A DNA stretch of 64,000 bases, from contig CM023448.1 in assembly GCA_013339765.2 (NCBI GenBank), forward strand, positions 111,503,008-111,567,007, in the 5' to 3' direction. This stretch comes from Haemaphysalis longicornis (Eukaryota > Arthropoda > Arachnida > Ixodida > Ixodidae). The notes beneath the pieces are model-generated. The model ran no database searches and had not been told where the DNA came from. It was given only the letters and a program-made list of their open reading frames with translations. Below, piece by piece: positions 31,937-43,240 of the stretch (the first letter of the stretch is position 1; each line of letters begins with the position of its first letter). Both the position numbers and the translations under genes were made by a program.

Positions 31937-33413
31937 AATCACAAAGAGGGAGTCACATAAGGATAGCTAAGTATGGCCGTTTAGAAAAACGTGCTTTTAG
32001 AGGATAACCCTTGGCATTCTAGAAGTGCTGAAGAGTTACAACGGGATCATCCAACTTCCAAGAAACTGCTTGCTAAAAGGCGAAGGTGCTTGCACGCGCT
32101 TAGAAAAGGGCAGCGCGAGAGAACTCAGAAATACTATTCACATAGAACACAATACAAGCTACTCAAAGATCAACGTATCCGCTGTTCTCACAATACGGCT
32201 TGGAAGTTTGGAACAGAAAACGGGCGACTGAATAATGTTTTACCGACTAAATTTCATGCCCACGTTAAATGCTCAGTGTCATTTGGAAACAAGGGGTGTG
32301 CTTTTACATTCAATATTGTAAGCCTGCAAAGTGCCAAGGGTCTTGATTTTTTTTTCAGAGATAATAGAACACGCTGAGCTTCCGCCTATACATAGAGAAA
32401 TTGAAGAATATGAGGTTGGCTAGGAAGAACCTCCTGGGACGATGGAGCAGCCAAAAGTAAGGCACCCATCCCGCAGAGCTATGTGAACAGTCTGGCCTAT
32501 CCGCTCAACGACGCACTTCGTCACGCTTCATCTGTTCAATGCCACATGAAGCAAACTTAGCAAGCCATTACTGTGGGGAAAAAACAAAACCTCGCGAAGA
32601 GTGACACCAAAATGGATATATTACAATCATGCCTATCTCACAGCAAGCGTGATGCACCCCCTAACAGGACAAATATCACTACATACAGTCAGTTTTCTAC
32701 AAGATGCCAGAATATACGAACCATTCCCATTGTTTGAACACCTGGCTATGCCTCCGTACACAGGAATGGGGTAGCTAAGCCTAAGGCCAGTAAAACAATC
32801 CTCCACTTAAACTTGTCCACAATGCATTAAAATAACCAATTCACGCAGCTAACATTGGCATTTCGTCGAACGATGATGTCGAGCACACGATTTACTCAGA
32901 AGTTCGGGCTGCACTGCGGATTCCCGCAATGCAAGTATGGCGTTCCGCACTGCGCAGTGGCACAGCACGCATAACATTTTCTGGTCAAATGGCATGCCCG
33001 TTGCTGTCATTTGCCAAATTTGCTTTGATGGCAACATGAATTGATCCCTCAAGTAAATCTTCAGTGGGGCTGAACCCCGGAACTGCCTCATTATGTGGGC
33101 TGTGAGGGGAACCGTAGGGCAGGGGAGTGTTCCGGGCTTTTTCAACTGGCGCCAAAATCTCGTACGCAATGTGCGCCTCTGTTTTCGCTGATACCCTTAC
33201 ACCCGACCACGAGCCGCACGCAGCTCCTCTGGTGTTGTCGGAGCGGCTACGCTGTGTCTGCGGATCATAAGCAGCGGCCGCAACTCCGTTGGCATGGCGC
33301 TTATACTTAGACGGGGGCTCGGCGTCTGCCTTTCAGGGCCCTTGCGGACGAGATGCTGCATGGCGTGCCTCTTCACCACCCAAATTTAGAGACTGTGTAC
33401 GTGCTATGGTAAC
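31937..33413. other. No recognisable gene
   Basis: A 128-aa plus frame (31991-32377) and a 106-aa minus frame (32849-33169) show no domain. Confidence 0.4.
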
Positions 33414-33600
33414 TACAGTAAACCCTCATTAAAACGAAGTGTTAGAGACAGGAGACTGACTTCGTTAAACTGACTTCGTTCAATAATTCGTTAACCATAA
33501 GTATGAGAAATGCCGCGGTGGGGACCACGAAACACTTCGAATAGGGCGATAATTCCACTAAACCGATTTTGCTAAAAGGAAGATATTCTGTACATCATAC
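33414..33600 (+). mobile_element. pogo/Tigger-like element, left end only
   Basis: TA then CAGTAAACCCTCATTAAAACG (33416-33436) matches the style of pogo-group ends, which insert at TA and start CAGT. Further cttcgtta and ttcgttaa motifs continue to about 33490. I could not find a matching right end, so the copy is truncated and the 3' limit is arbitrary. No transposase frame. Confidence 0.5.
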
Positions 33601-35132
33601 AACTGATTCCCCTGGGCGGTGCGCGTTAACTGATTAGTCGAGAGGCGAGCAGCTACAGCGCGAAGCGATATAGGTCGAAATAAATTAGAATTAAACTACA
33701 CTTAATGGACCAACTAAATACGGGGCGGCAGTATGCCGTTCCGATGACACTACAAAGGAGCTCGAAAGCTGTCGCTGGGAACCTCCCACGCGATTGAGCT
33801 GCAGGGGTCCTTCCAATGATTTCTCTTTCCAAACTTAAAACTGATCGATGGCATTAGCTTCCATTTTCCCTGCGCTCTTCGCCTCGTTCTTCTAATCGTT
33901 GAGCGCTCGCTTTCGTAACCCCGAGGAGTAAACTTTCGCTGATACGTCCATGTGATTGATCATGAGTGGGCCGACAACATATGCGTAGCTTTGGCGCAAC
34001 TTCCTCAGTACTTACCCATTATAAGTGATCTATGCAAAGTAACCAGCCCCAATATCGACTTAGAGCGGAGAGAGGCGATATCTGGAGCCATGCACTCGAT
34101 ATCACGACGGGAGAGTTTTTGGCCCTTACACCCGAACCACTTCAATATAGGCAAACACTCCCCAAGTTGAGTCACCAAAGCAGAGCTGTAAAAATTTTGA
34201 CAATGAAGTTTTCCACATAGGAAGCCGCAGAGTACGGTCAGGAGATTTGTCGGGGATACACTGCTGAATGCCGATATGCATGTGTATGTCTCGGGTGTAT
34301 ACTCCTGATGATGCGCTACCTTCTCTCCCTATTTTCATGATCACTAAACTCCGATGAATTAGAGCATTTCAATCCTGATATCTATAGAAAGCATTAGCGC
34401 AGGGGGAATGAAATCTATAGAAACCGTTGACGTCAAACCAAGTCCGTCATACGTACGCACAAATCACTATGCTTAGTCAATACCGAGTCCAAATTGTTTG
34501 CAGTCCATGATCAAGTGGGACGCGCACTTTTATGGGTAGCATACGATGTTATAAAGCCGGAAGCAACCGCGCAAAGAAGAACGAGCTTTTTCCACTGGCT
34601 TGAGTAAGGTAGAATACACGCCACCGGGGCGTCGCATGGCCGTACTGCCAGCAACAACGCGGTTTCCGAGTAATATTAGTAATGTTAATTTCGGAATTAA
34701 TTCCCTGTACAGCGGGCCGGGCCAAACGAGTGGTGCTTGGTGAAAGGTATGCCCAGCAGCGAACAACGAGTGCGCAAGCATGTAAACAGAAGGAAAAAAG
34801 AAAAAAATGACAAAAAACAGGTTTGACTACTTCCTCCCCCCTTCTCCCGCTTTTTTTGTTTTGAAGGAGCCCGTAATAAGACAGAATACCACAGTAGGCT
34901 ATGGCTGTATTCACGCACATATGGAAACTGATGAACACGCTTCCCAATCAGCTCCACGTTATGTGAAGAGTAAATGACACGTCCTGGCCGCTTCAAGAGG
35001 ATGATCCCCGTACCGTCACACCGATCATCTCACTCGACAACAGATGAGTTGTTCTTGTTTATTTACCGGTCCAGAATATTTCTGAGTAGTTCGCAGTCCA
35101 GGACTGCGCTGCCGCAACAAAAATGTTGCGGG

Positions 35133-35136
<4 letters not shown>
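33601..35136. other. No recognisable feature
   Basis: The longest opening is 132 aa on the minus strand (34549-34947), hydrophobic and rich in Cys and Phe but without a pattern I know. Confidence 0.4.

Positions 35137-35194
<58 letters not shown>
35137..35194. repeat. (TA)n microsatellite, left of pogo-like element
   Basis: About 29 TA units that end exactly where the inverted-repeat end of the next feature begins. Confidence 0.96.
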
Positions 35195-35195
<1 letters not shown>

Positions 35196-35979
35196 TGGAA
35201 CCCCGGTGATACGTCCCCCGGATTTACGGCGACCCGCTTTTTACGACCGATCACCGCGGTCCCGGCAAACTCCCCATAGAAACATTGCATTAAAAACCCC
35301 GATGATATGACGCTCGGGTGCACGCAGTCCGCTTCATACGACGGACCCTGGCGCGGATAAACCGGCGCTTTCGGCATATTTAAACGACTTCGCCGCTTTG
35401 TCCTGACCGTCTTTATTCGTAACCCCCGTTTGACGCCGCTTCATGTGCAAAGGTCCGCAGGCGGGCCAGACCACTTGCTGAACAGACACAAGGAAGAAGC
35501 GGGTACTCGTGAGCGGGAGTTAACCTTCGACGGCCCCACGCGGCAGCAGTACGCCATCACGCCAACCGCGAGAAGTCGAAGGTTCAGGTGGCAGGCGGAC
35601 CGTTTATTTAAAGCTCCCTTCCAGCCGCCGACGAACGCGAAAACACATACGACGCAACTCCACGGCGATGACCGAACACCCGCTTTCCCTGCCCGGTCGA
35701 TCCAAGTTTCTTCCTTTCATGACGCTCTCTCTCCCTATATCTCTGCTCTCTGCTTATTAGTGTCTGAAAGCCGCGTTGTCACTCAGCTCCTCTCTTTGCT
35801 AGGGCGTCTCAATTCACGCGCGTCCGCCGCAAGGGCTGATATAGTAGTTTAAATAAGTTCTTAGCCCACCTGTCGCGTGAGACCGTCAACTAGGCCGGCA
35901 TTTACCCGCACCCCGGTCGTACGACAATTCGGTCATGCTTTCTTGCGGTCCCTTCAAAGTCGTATTAACGGGGTTTCAC
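35195..35979. mobile_element. Non-autonomous Tc1/mariner-pogo-like element inside a (TA)n tract
   Basis: The left end TACTGGAACCCCGG and the right end CCCCGTT...GGGGTTTCACTA face each other: CTGGAACCCCG against GTGAAACCCCG. TA duplications on both sides are embedded in TA microsatellite. Internal tacgac motifs near both ends (35245 and 35918) add to the inverted texture. The 140-aa frame at 35430-35852 has no transposase or DDE pattern. About 785 bp. Confidence 0.65.
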
Positions 35980-35983
35980 TATT

Positions 35984-36002
35984 ATATATATATATATATC
36001 TA

Positions 36003-36038
<36 letters not shown>
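35984..36038. repeat. (TA)n microsatellite, right of pogo-like element
   Basis: TA units with one TC and one TTA interruption; presumed continuation of the 35137 tract before insertion. Confidence 0.95.
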
Positions 36039-36041
<3 letters not shown>

Positions 36042-37402
36042 GAGCAGCTGTGGAGCAGTTGTGGGGAATGACAACTCCAAGAGACCTACTGTCTCTTATA
36101 AGGAGCTCATCCTCAATTTGCTTTTCACTAACGTGATCACCGCGTGATAACCTGATGACGGCAACTACGACGACGACGACGACGAAGACGACGATGATGC
36201 GCCGTGGCGCCCGTATGTACGTAGGGACAAAATTTTGCTCGGAATCAGGGGTACGTGATATGCTATTTGACCGCAAAATATCCTCATCATCATCGCCGTC
36301 GTCGTCGTCCTCCCGTTTATGCCATCTTCAGGATTAAGACCTCTCCCAAAATTGTAGCGTAAAAGTTTCGAATGAACAACGCACGTCGGTCTAACTCAGT
36401 TATGACGCATAGCCTTCCCCACAGTTGAGCGTTTTGCTCTTAAGCGTCGATTAAAAAACTCGGACGATAAAGTACACTGACTGCTAATTGCGCGCACTAA
36501 CGGCAAGTGGGAAAAAAATTATCAACAAAAGACCGCGTAATAACAAGTAACACCGAGGAGAAAATTTTTTAACTGCGAAGAAAGCTGTAGGCCTTTCCTG
36601 TTTCCAAGGCAGGAAATAGCACAGTCATACGCGAAATTCAGCAACCTGTCTCAAAAACATTTACAGTGACGTTTGTAGCGAAAACTTTCGCGCTATAAGC
36701 TTTTCATGGTGCTCTCTGCTCAATAAGCTCCGACGTGCCAGACGGTGAGAGCTGAAAAATCACCCCTTTTGTGGGTTTTATGTATTTTTCTCGTCCGCGA
36801 TGAGCCCTCCCGAGGCTTCAGATGCTCAATGCGTAGGAAAACGAACGTCCCGATGTGTGAGTTCTATTAGCACGCGTGCACCACATAAATCGCACGCTTT
36901 GGACCTCAAGCTTGTACGTCTCGTCACCTGGGTATGCATTAAAATTGATTATTCATCCGTAGGCACTGTTTTCAAGATCGCTAGAGTCAAAATAAGGGTG
37001 TGTGTGCATGTATGTCTTTCTTGTGATGACCGCCGTCAACGCTCAAGAAAAATAAAATTTCCTCGTACCGTTCACTTAAATTCTGTTTCACCCATTCTTG
37101 TGCATTAAAAATCTTCACTAGTCATTCACCTGCACAGAGTGGAATGGCCCGTGACTTTTTCAACCTGAATGATGATGATTCTGGTTGGTGCTTAATGGCG
37201 CAAGGCCAACAAGGGCAAAAAGCGCCGGAGAAGAATTTACTGAATTTTTATGGGACCGTAAATACTAAAACATGTGAGTAAAAGTAAACGTGACGCAATA
37301 CAAAAGACAATGGAGATGGCATGGTGTATAGGGCCAGGATGATTACATGTGATATGACAAGAGCTCCAGAAATTTTACTTCTGCTAAAAACACGGCCGAC
37401 AA
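36039..37402. other. No recognisable gene; short (GAC)n at 36166-36196
   Basis: The triplet run gives an Asp/Thr-rich frame only. Near 37180 a segment (ggcgcaaggccaac) has the texture of a dispersed repeat, but no second copy is seen here. Confidence 0.4.
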
Positions 37403-37571
37403 ACAACTCCTGCTGCGCCTTTACACAGCCTTGATGAGGTCTTGGCTTGACTACGGCAGTGTCGTCTATGGGTCAGCCACAAAAACAGCCCTTAAAATGC
37501 TCCACCCAGTGCTGCATCTTGGCCTTCGCCTCTCATGCGGCGCTTTCCGCACTAGCCCTGTCGAGAGTCTG
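37403..37571 (+). pseudogene. LINE RT C-terminal fragment, plus arm of inverted pair
   Basis: The frame gives QLLLRLYTALMRSWLDYGSVVYGSATK and LHPVLHLGLRL, the segment just after the RT thumb in I- and Jockey-type ORF2. It is nearly the exact reverse complement of 37682-37860; the plus arm lacks about 10 bp (aggcctagct) present in the minus arm. Confidence 0.85.
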
Positions 37572-37681
37572 CATGTCGAGTGTGACAAATGGTGCCTAGG
37601 GCATCAGCGGGAGTATGTTGACTTGCTGTAGGCCTCTAAGATCGTATCTCTCACCAAACTTCCTTTTAATCCTATCATATA

Positions 37682-37860
37682 CAGACTCTCGACAGGGCAA
37701 GTGCGGAAAGCGCCGCATGAGAGCTAGGCCTAGGCGAAGGCCAAGATGCAGCACTGGGTCGAGCATTTTAAGGGCTGTTTTTGTGGCTGACCCATACACG
37801 ACACTGCCGTAGTCAAGCGGAGACCTCATCAAGACTGTGTAAAGGCGCAGCAGGAGTTGT
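37682..37860 (-). pseudogene. LINE RT C-terminal fragment, minus arm of inverted pair
   Basis: On the minus strand the frame reads LDYGSVVYGSATKTALKMLDPVLHLGLRLGLALM. Immediately upstream on the same strand lies the gag-like ORF1, so most of ORF2 (endonuclease and RT core) is missing between them. The minus frame continues through the 110-bp spacer. Confidence 0.85.
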
Positions 37861-37950
37861 CATCATCAGATTTCGAAGGGGTCAGATTTGGAAGGGGTCA
37901 TCAGATTTGGAAGGGGTCATCCATGTCATCATCAGATTTGGAAGGGGTAC
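37861..37950 (-). repeat. Minisatellite in ORF1 tail
   Basis: Four imperfect copies of catcagatttggaaggggt. Expansion occurred within coding DNA at the junction with the RT fragment. Confidence 0.85.
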
Positions 37951-39110
37951 CCGGCGGACCGGACCCCCCGGAATCGGCACCCTTTCCGGTGCCCTTCGTT
38001 CGAGCCGCGACCGCCGAGGGCGTCAGGAGCACCCCGGGTGGCACAGGCGGTGCGGCGGGGGTGGAAACTACTGCGGTTTCCTCCGTGTCCATCTCCTCCG
38101 TGCCCTCGCGTGTGCTTCGGGCCGGTGGGGAGGAAACAGTGGATGCAGCAGCAGCTTCAACGGGCGCGGTTGCCACCACAGCCACTGCTGACTGAGCAGG
38201 CGGTGTGGTGACGGGTTGGAGCGACGGAGGCAACCCGATGGGGGAAAGGGGTGGACCAGGTGTGACTCGCGGTACTGGGTCCCCGCCGAAACAGACGCCG
38301 CTCCGCCCGCCCACCCCCTCCTTCCCCCCCGCCGGCGTGCTTCGTCATCGTACCTCCCCAGGGGGAAAGAGGCGAACCACTTTCGCGCCTCTGGGAAGGT
38401 ACGGTTCTCAGTTACTTTAACCTTGATAATCTCCTTCTGTTTGAACTTCTCGCATGTTCTAGAGTAGGCCCCGTGGGGTCCCTGGCAGTTAGCACAGATG
38501 AGGGTTTGTGATGGGCAGTTGCCAGATGGATTATCGTGCTGGGCACACTTTACACACGTAAGTCGGCCACGGCAGCAGTTGGTACTATGCCCAAACCTCT
38601 GACACTTAAAACAGCGCCGCGGGTTAGGGGTGTATGGCCGAACTGAACATCGAATGTATCCTGCGTTAATGAATTGTGGGAGTGTTGACCGGTCAAAAGT
38701 TAAGATCAGGTGTTTGGTAGGAATTTCTTTGTCTTCTCTGCGTACCGTTATGCGCCTCACTGCTGTTACGCCCTGACTTTTCAGGCCCTCCAGCAGATCG
38801 GTTTCGGTTTCCTTCATGAGGTCAGGATCTGAGATCACGTCCTGTGAGCTGTTAAGGCTTCGGTGGGGCGGACCGCGATGCCAAGATCTGCGATGCGTGT
38901 CTGGCTAAGGAGATTTGTTGCCTGCTACTGGGTATTGACTTCGACCAACAGTTCTCCGTTTCTCTGATTCTTTGCTTGTAGAATTCTCCTATTATACCTT
39001 CTATGAACTTTGTGACCAAGAACGCGGACAGAGAGGCAACATGCTTTTCTTTTTCTAAGATTCAATGATCAGGAAGCGGGGATAGTAGGCTGGCTTTGGG
39101 AGAGAGATTG
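37861..39110 (-). pseudogene. LINE ORF1 (gag-like nucleic-acid-binding protein), frame-broken
   Basis: Minus strand, 38838-38380: GVTAVRRITVRREDKEIPTKHLILTF and RPYTPNPRRCFKCQRFGH, then three zinc knuckles: CFKCQRFGHSTNCC (C-x2-C-x4-H-x4-C), CVKCAQHDNPSGNC and CANCQGPHGAYSRTC. The usual FPEAR motif follows. After a shift near 38320 a Pro/Ala/Thr-rich acidic tail continues to 37901 and ends in DDDMDDPFQI. Upstream bases to about 39110 give disordered pieces of the N-terminal domain in other frames. ORF1 proteins of this kind coat LINE RNA. The end of the tail is encoded by a 20-24-bp tandem (37861-37950). Confidence 0.85.
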
Positions 39111-39720
39111 TTGGTAAGGACGGAAATGATGCTTCGATGCGGCCCCTTTTCAGGGACCGATCACGTTTGGGGGGGGGGGGATGCAGTGGACGAGGGCACT
39201 TTCTTCGCTCGGGCTACCCTGATACCGAGAGAGGTCCCGGAGCTCCCTGCCTGGTTAACAGACAGGGAGTTCATCTGTCGGAGCTTTACCTGAGCTCCGA
39301 CGGCCACCGTTTGAGGTTTCTACCCTTGACCTTAAAGCTCATTACCACGGTCGGTTACAGCGTGAGTATGGGGGCTCGGGGTCGAGCGGTTTTGCCAATA
39401 CCATCACCAAGATTACTCAAGGTGCCCCGTGCGGGGTTTCAACCTAAGCTACGTTTTCTCCCGATAATTCGATTTCCCAGCGTCTGGTTGTCCATCCGCC
39501 CGCTCGTCTGTATGCCAGTCAGCAACATATCCCAGTCGCAAACAAACATGTCCTCCGCGCACAACGTAAACATCATACAGTCAGAAATTTTGGTTCAGCC
39601 TGGGAGGTTTTAAGTACAAAACGCATCGAGTAAACAAATAGCCTTTATTTTATTTTTCTTCGTTATCTAAAGCTTACTTCTCTCTACAAAAACCAAGCCT
39701 ATGATCTTCCCCATCAACAC
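39111..39720. other. No recognisable gene
   Basis: A 158-aa plus frame (39137-39613) runs through a G10 stretch at 39171-39180. Weak gtctggttgtccatccgcc texture near 39482 recalls family D2, but too little for a call. Confidence 0.35.
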
Positions 39721-39941
39721 TTTGATTGATTGTGGGGTTTAACGGGCCGACGCGACGCACGCGATGAGGCGGGCCGTAGTGGAGGGCTCCGGATTAATTT
39801 TGACCACTTGGGGATCTTTAATGTGCGCCGAAATCTTGTACACACGGGCGGAGGCGAAAAGCGGCCACCGCGACCGGGAATGGAACCCGCGACCTCGTGT
39901 TCAGCAGCAAAACGCCTTAGCCACTGAGCCACCGCGGCGGG
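39721..39941 (-). repeat. SINE family T1 (tRNA-derived), full-length minus copy
   Basis: Minus strand: head ccgccgcggtggctcagtgg (A-box region), ggttccattccc (B box, one change from ggttcgattccc), then the family body gatccccaagtggtcaaaat, ggagccctccac and cgttaaacccca, and an atcaa tail. Other copies lie at 53689 and 59093 on the plus strand. Transcription by RNA polymerase III from the internal boxes is the family norm. Confidence 0.88.
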
Positions 39942-40022
39942 TCCCCATCGACACCTTAACACTATGCAGTTTCACCACACCCAACAGCTTGAAAAATCCT
40001 TCTCTACCGACTAATCGCCGCC

Positions 40023-40028
40023 TACACA

Positions 40029-40059
<31 letters not shown>

Positions 40060-40154
40060 GCGCACACACACACACACACACGCACACACACACACACGCA
40101 CGCACAACCACACACACACACACACACGGACACGCACACACACACGCACACACG

Positions 40155-40196
<42 letters not shown>

Positions 40197-40210
40197 CACA
40201 CACGCACGCA

Positions 40211-40266
<56 letters not shown>
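40023..40266. repeat. (CA)n/(CGCA)n microsatellite
   Basis: About 244 bp of ACGC and AC units. All the long Cys/Val and His/Thr frames across it are artefacts. Confidence 0.97.
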
Positions 40267-40267
<1 letters not shown>

Positions 40268-40504
40268 CGTGACAGAGAGAAACAGTCTTTGGGTAACTGG
40301 AATTAAATAGTTTCAAGGGGCACCGCTAAAGAACGGAATATTGAAGTCGCCGAAAAAAATAGCATCGAGCGAAGAAGAACGCAGGCCACTTAACCGATGC
40401 TGTGGTGCATTTTTTTTTTATTTCACAACATTGGGAACGCAACCTTTCAACCCATACGCTTGCATGAGTCTCAACCACTGCCAAGGCTTAAGTTCATTGT
40501 GCAG

Positions 40505-41318
40505 GGCTTCGAATGCCTGTACAAGCGTCGCATTTATTTGGCTAATTCAGAGACACGGCTTCACGCGTATAATACTCTTATCCGCTCTTCACTAGAATAC
40601 GCGCAAATCATCTGGCATTCACATCAAATGTGTCTGACTAACATGCTTGAATCCGTACAGAACAAGGCCGCGCGCTTCATTCTATCATCGTACTCAAGAT
40701 ACCAGAGTATATTAGCCTTGAAGGACGAACTTAATCTCCCCTCTCTCACCCAACGCAGGCAGTTTTCAAGATTAACTTTTTTACACACCCTGTACCATCA
40801 TCCAACACCATTCATTCGCAAATTTACCCCCCCCCCCCGGCACCCTATACGTCCGCACGCACCGACCACGCTCACAAAGTTAGCCCAATTCTTTCCCGAA
40901 CAAACAAATATCAGAACTCACCCCTTGTACTGGCAGTCAATGAATGGAATTATTTACCTAGTAGCCAAGTGGACCAAGCAGACGCCTCTTTATTTCAAAC
41001 CATACTCGTCGCTTTTTTAGCGATTCAAAATACCCTGTAACTTGTCTTCATCATGCTCATCTTTTCCAGGCTGTAAATATGTGTTCCTGCTTTTCAAATA
41101 CCAGATTTTCTGTCACTTTTACACTTTTTGTTTTTTTGGATATAATCTTACTCGCTTTATTTTGCAATTGTATACTTTTCGTGCATTTATAATATTGTAA
41201 TGTCACTTTTGTTGTGTTGATTCTTTTCTTCTTACAATATTGCACGTTCTGTGGGCTTACTGTGTAATGCCCACTTGGGCCCTTAGGGTAAATTAATAAT
41301 TAAATAAAAATAAAACAA
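40505..41318 (+). pseudogene. CR1/L2-like LINE 3' end (RT tail plus 3' UTR)
   Basis: A frame to 41020 gives ETRLHAYNTLIRSSLEYAQIIWH, LESVQNKAARFILSSYSRY, LKDELNLPSLTQRRQFSRL and YWQSMNGI, the conserved segment after the RT thumb in CR1/L2/Jockey ORF2. The recognisable part starts near 40510. The 3' UTR ends with tgtaatgcccacttgggccc ttagggtaa and a short AAAT-type repeat (41297-41318), the hallmark of CR1/L2 tails. 5'-truncated; a C10 run at 40830 is suspicious for length error. Confidence 0.82.
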
Positions 41319-42354
41319 TATTTGCTTTACAGTGACGCTGACACCAGAGGCGCTAATACGACGAAAAAAAAATTTGCAAAATTGGGCGCGGTGCCGTGGT
41401 AATTGGAAAATGGGGAAGATGGAAGAGAAAAAAAATCGAGCTAAGCTCATTTCCTAGCAGCATGCCCTCTAACAATGCCAGGGCGGCAACGCTACGTGTA
41501 GGCGGAAGCCACGAAAAGCGTTTCAAGATACTATGAACTTGGCGAATTCTAGGGGGTGAACGAACGTTATCTGCAGAAACCACTCGCTAAATTATTGAGC
41601 ACAGTTTTTTCTCCCTTCAGCTAGCCAGGAATCGTGTTCAGTTACCTTTCTGGCCTTCAATTATCGTGTTTATACCTGGATGCTGAGTTTTTTTTTTTGT
41701 ATTTCTTTCAATTCAAGCAGCCAAGAGGCCGCAGAATTTTGAAGGGTTGAGCTCCGGACTGTGTCCGCAGAAGAAGAAGTCTGGAAGTTCATGAGGCCAC
41801 GCCACCACTGAATGATGGACAGCTGTCCAAATTGTGAGAACGTGACATGCAAACTTTCAATGAGGAAATTCCGGGAACGAGTGTGGCGCAAAGGCATGGG
41901 GGCCCTCACCGGTGCCGGCTCCTGAAATGGTTCCACGCGAAATTCGGCTGAAGAGTTACAAACAAACAAGGGCGGGGTGAGAGAATCGACCGAAACGACT
42001 GCAGCATATCGTCTGTGCCGTTTCATTCGCTTCCGCCCTTGCGCGTTTTCCCTCAGAGCAATTTCGCTTTAGAGCGAAAGCAAGGCCTTTGAAGCTCTTT
42101 TTAGGACTTGGTGGAATTCATTTTCCAAATTCGACAGATCGGAATATGCGGGCTAAACAATTCTGAGACAGCGAACAAATTCGGCGAATGCGTAAAGCGT
42201 CCATTACGCGAACAGCCTAGTATGCAGAACCTTCTTAAAAGTTGCAGAAAAAAAATAAAAGCATCTTTCTTAAGGGGAAGATGGTTAATACGCGAAGCTT
42301 ACTTCCCCATCATGCAACCTGAGTTCAAGCCAAAACTCCAAACTGCTTGGACCA
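41319..42354. other. No recognisable gene
   Basis: Minus frames of 76 and 118 aa (41353-41583 and 41670-42026) have no motif. Confidence 0.4.
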
Positions 42355-42515
42355 GTGTCGGAAATGGCGCAGCCGGATATACGTCGGCTTCGTAGCGCGA
42401 GGCAGCCAGGTTAGATCCCGACGAAAAGCGTTTTCTTCTTGAGGCGCTTGATGTGCCTTCGCTTATCATCATCATCGTTTGGTGAAACCCATTGTGTAAA
42501 TTTGGCTTTCCTGTG
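42355..42515 (+). repeat. SINE family T2 (tRNA-derived), plus copy
   Basis: Head gtcggaaatggcgcagccgg with a decayed B box (ggttagatccc). Then gcgcttgatgtgccttcgct, atcatcatcatcgttt and cccattgtgtaaatttggct. The minus copy at 50793-50958 has the same order and an intact ggttcgattcc. Confidence 0.75.
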
Positions 42516-43154
42516 GTGAGTTTTGGCGCGACATTGAACGCCTAAAGTGGGGCAGAGAAAGCTTCGCTTCGAAATGCCTGAATTGTGAACAGAAGTGAGC
42601 GCCCGCGTAGGGCGACCAGCTTTCAGCCATTGAGCGCAATTTTTGGGAAGGATTGGTCGACTGTTGGTGAATGCTTGGTGCGTCGCTATGATCAGATGGC
42701 GAACACCGTGAATGTAGTGGAGGCTTGTGGGCCCCCCATACACCTGGAGTAAGGCCATGGCCACGGTTTTTTTTACGCCAAGGATGACAATCTGATTGCT
42801 TACTGAATTAAAAAGGGTCAAACAGTTAAAGGCAGATGATAGTGTATCGTCCTTCGTACGCTTCAAAAAAGTTCCGAAAACTATAAAAATGCATTCTGTT
42901 TTTTTTTAATACAGTGCACGAGCTCACATGACAGGCAATAAGGTCACAGGTGTTAAAGAATTCGGATTTTAAAGCGCGAATGCTCCGGATGTTGCTCAGT
43001 TACACTAGTGTTGGTTTTAAAACCTCAAGAAGTCGACCACAGGGCGGAAAGTTTTGGATGACGCGGAGGTCGAATTAGCATAGGACAGTTTATTCAACAG
43101 ACACTGAGTTTTTTCTCGGGGGCAGATGTAATTTAAAGTTGTAAAGTTAAGTTA
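42516..43154. other. No recognisable feature
   Basis: A 151-aa minus frame (42411-42866) overlaps the T2 SINE and is explained partly by it. Confidence 0.4.
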
Positions 43155-43157
43155 TAT

Positions 43158-43214
<57 letters not shown>

Positions 43215-43240
43215 AATATATTATATATTATATATATATA
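43155..43240. repeat. (TA)n microsatellite with interruptions
   Basis: TA tract broken by AATA and TTTTAA. Confidence 0.95.

Noticed and set aside
39714..39962. 82-aa protein starting MLRCRWGPAAVAQWLRRF
   Set aside because: It is the translation of a T1 SINE, a common spurious gene call; likewise 53638-53853 and 59074-59262.
40022..40316. Cys/Val-rich and His/Thr-rich open frames
   Set aside because: They are translations of the (CA)n/(CGCA)n tract; the same applies at 55722-56268 and 51154-51545.
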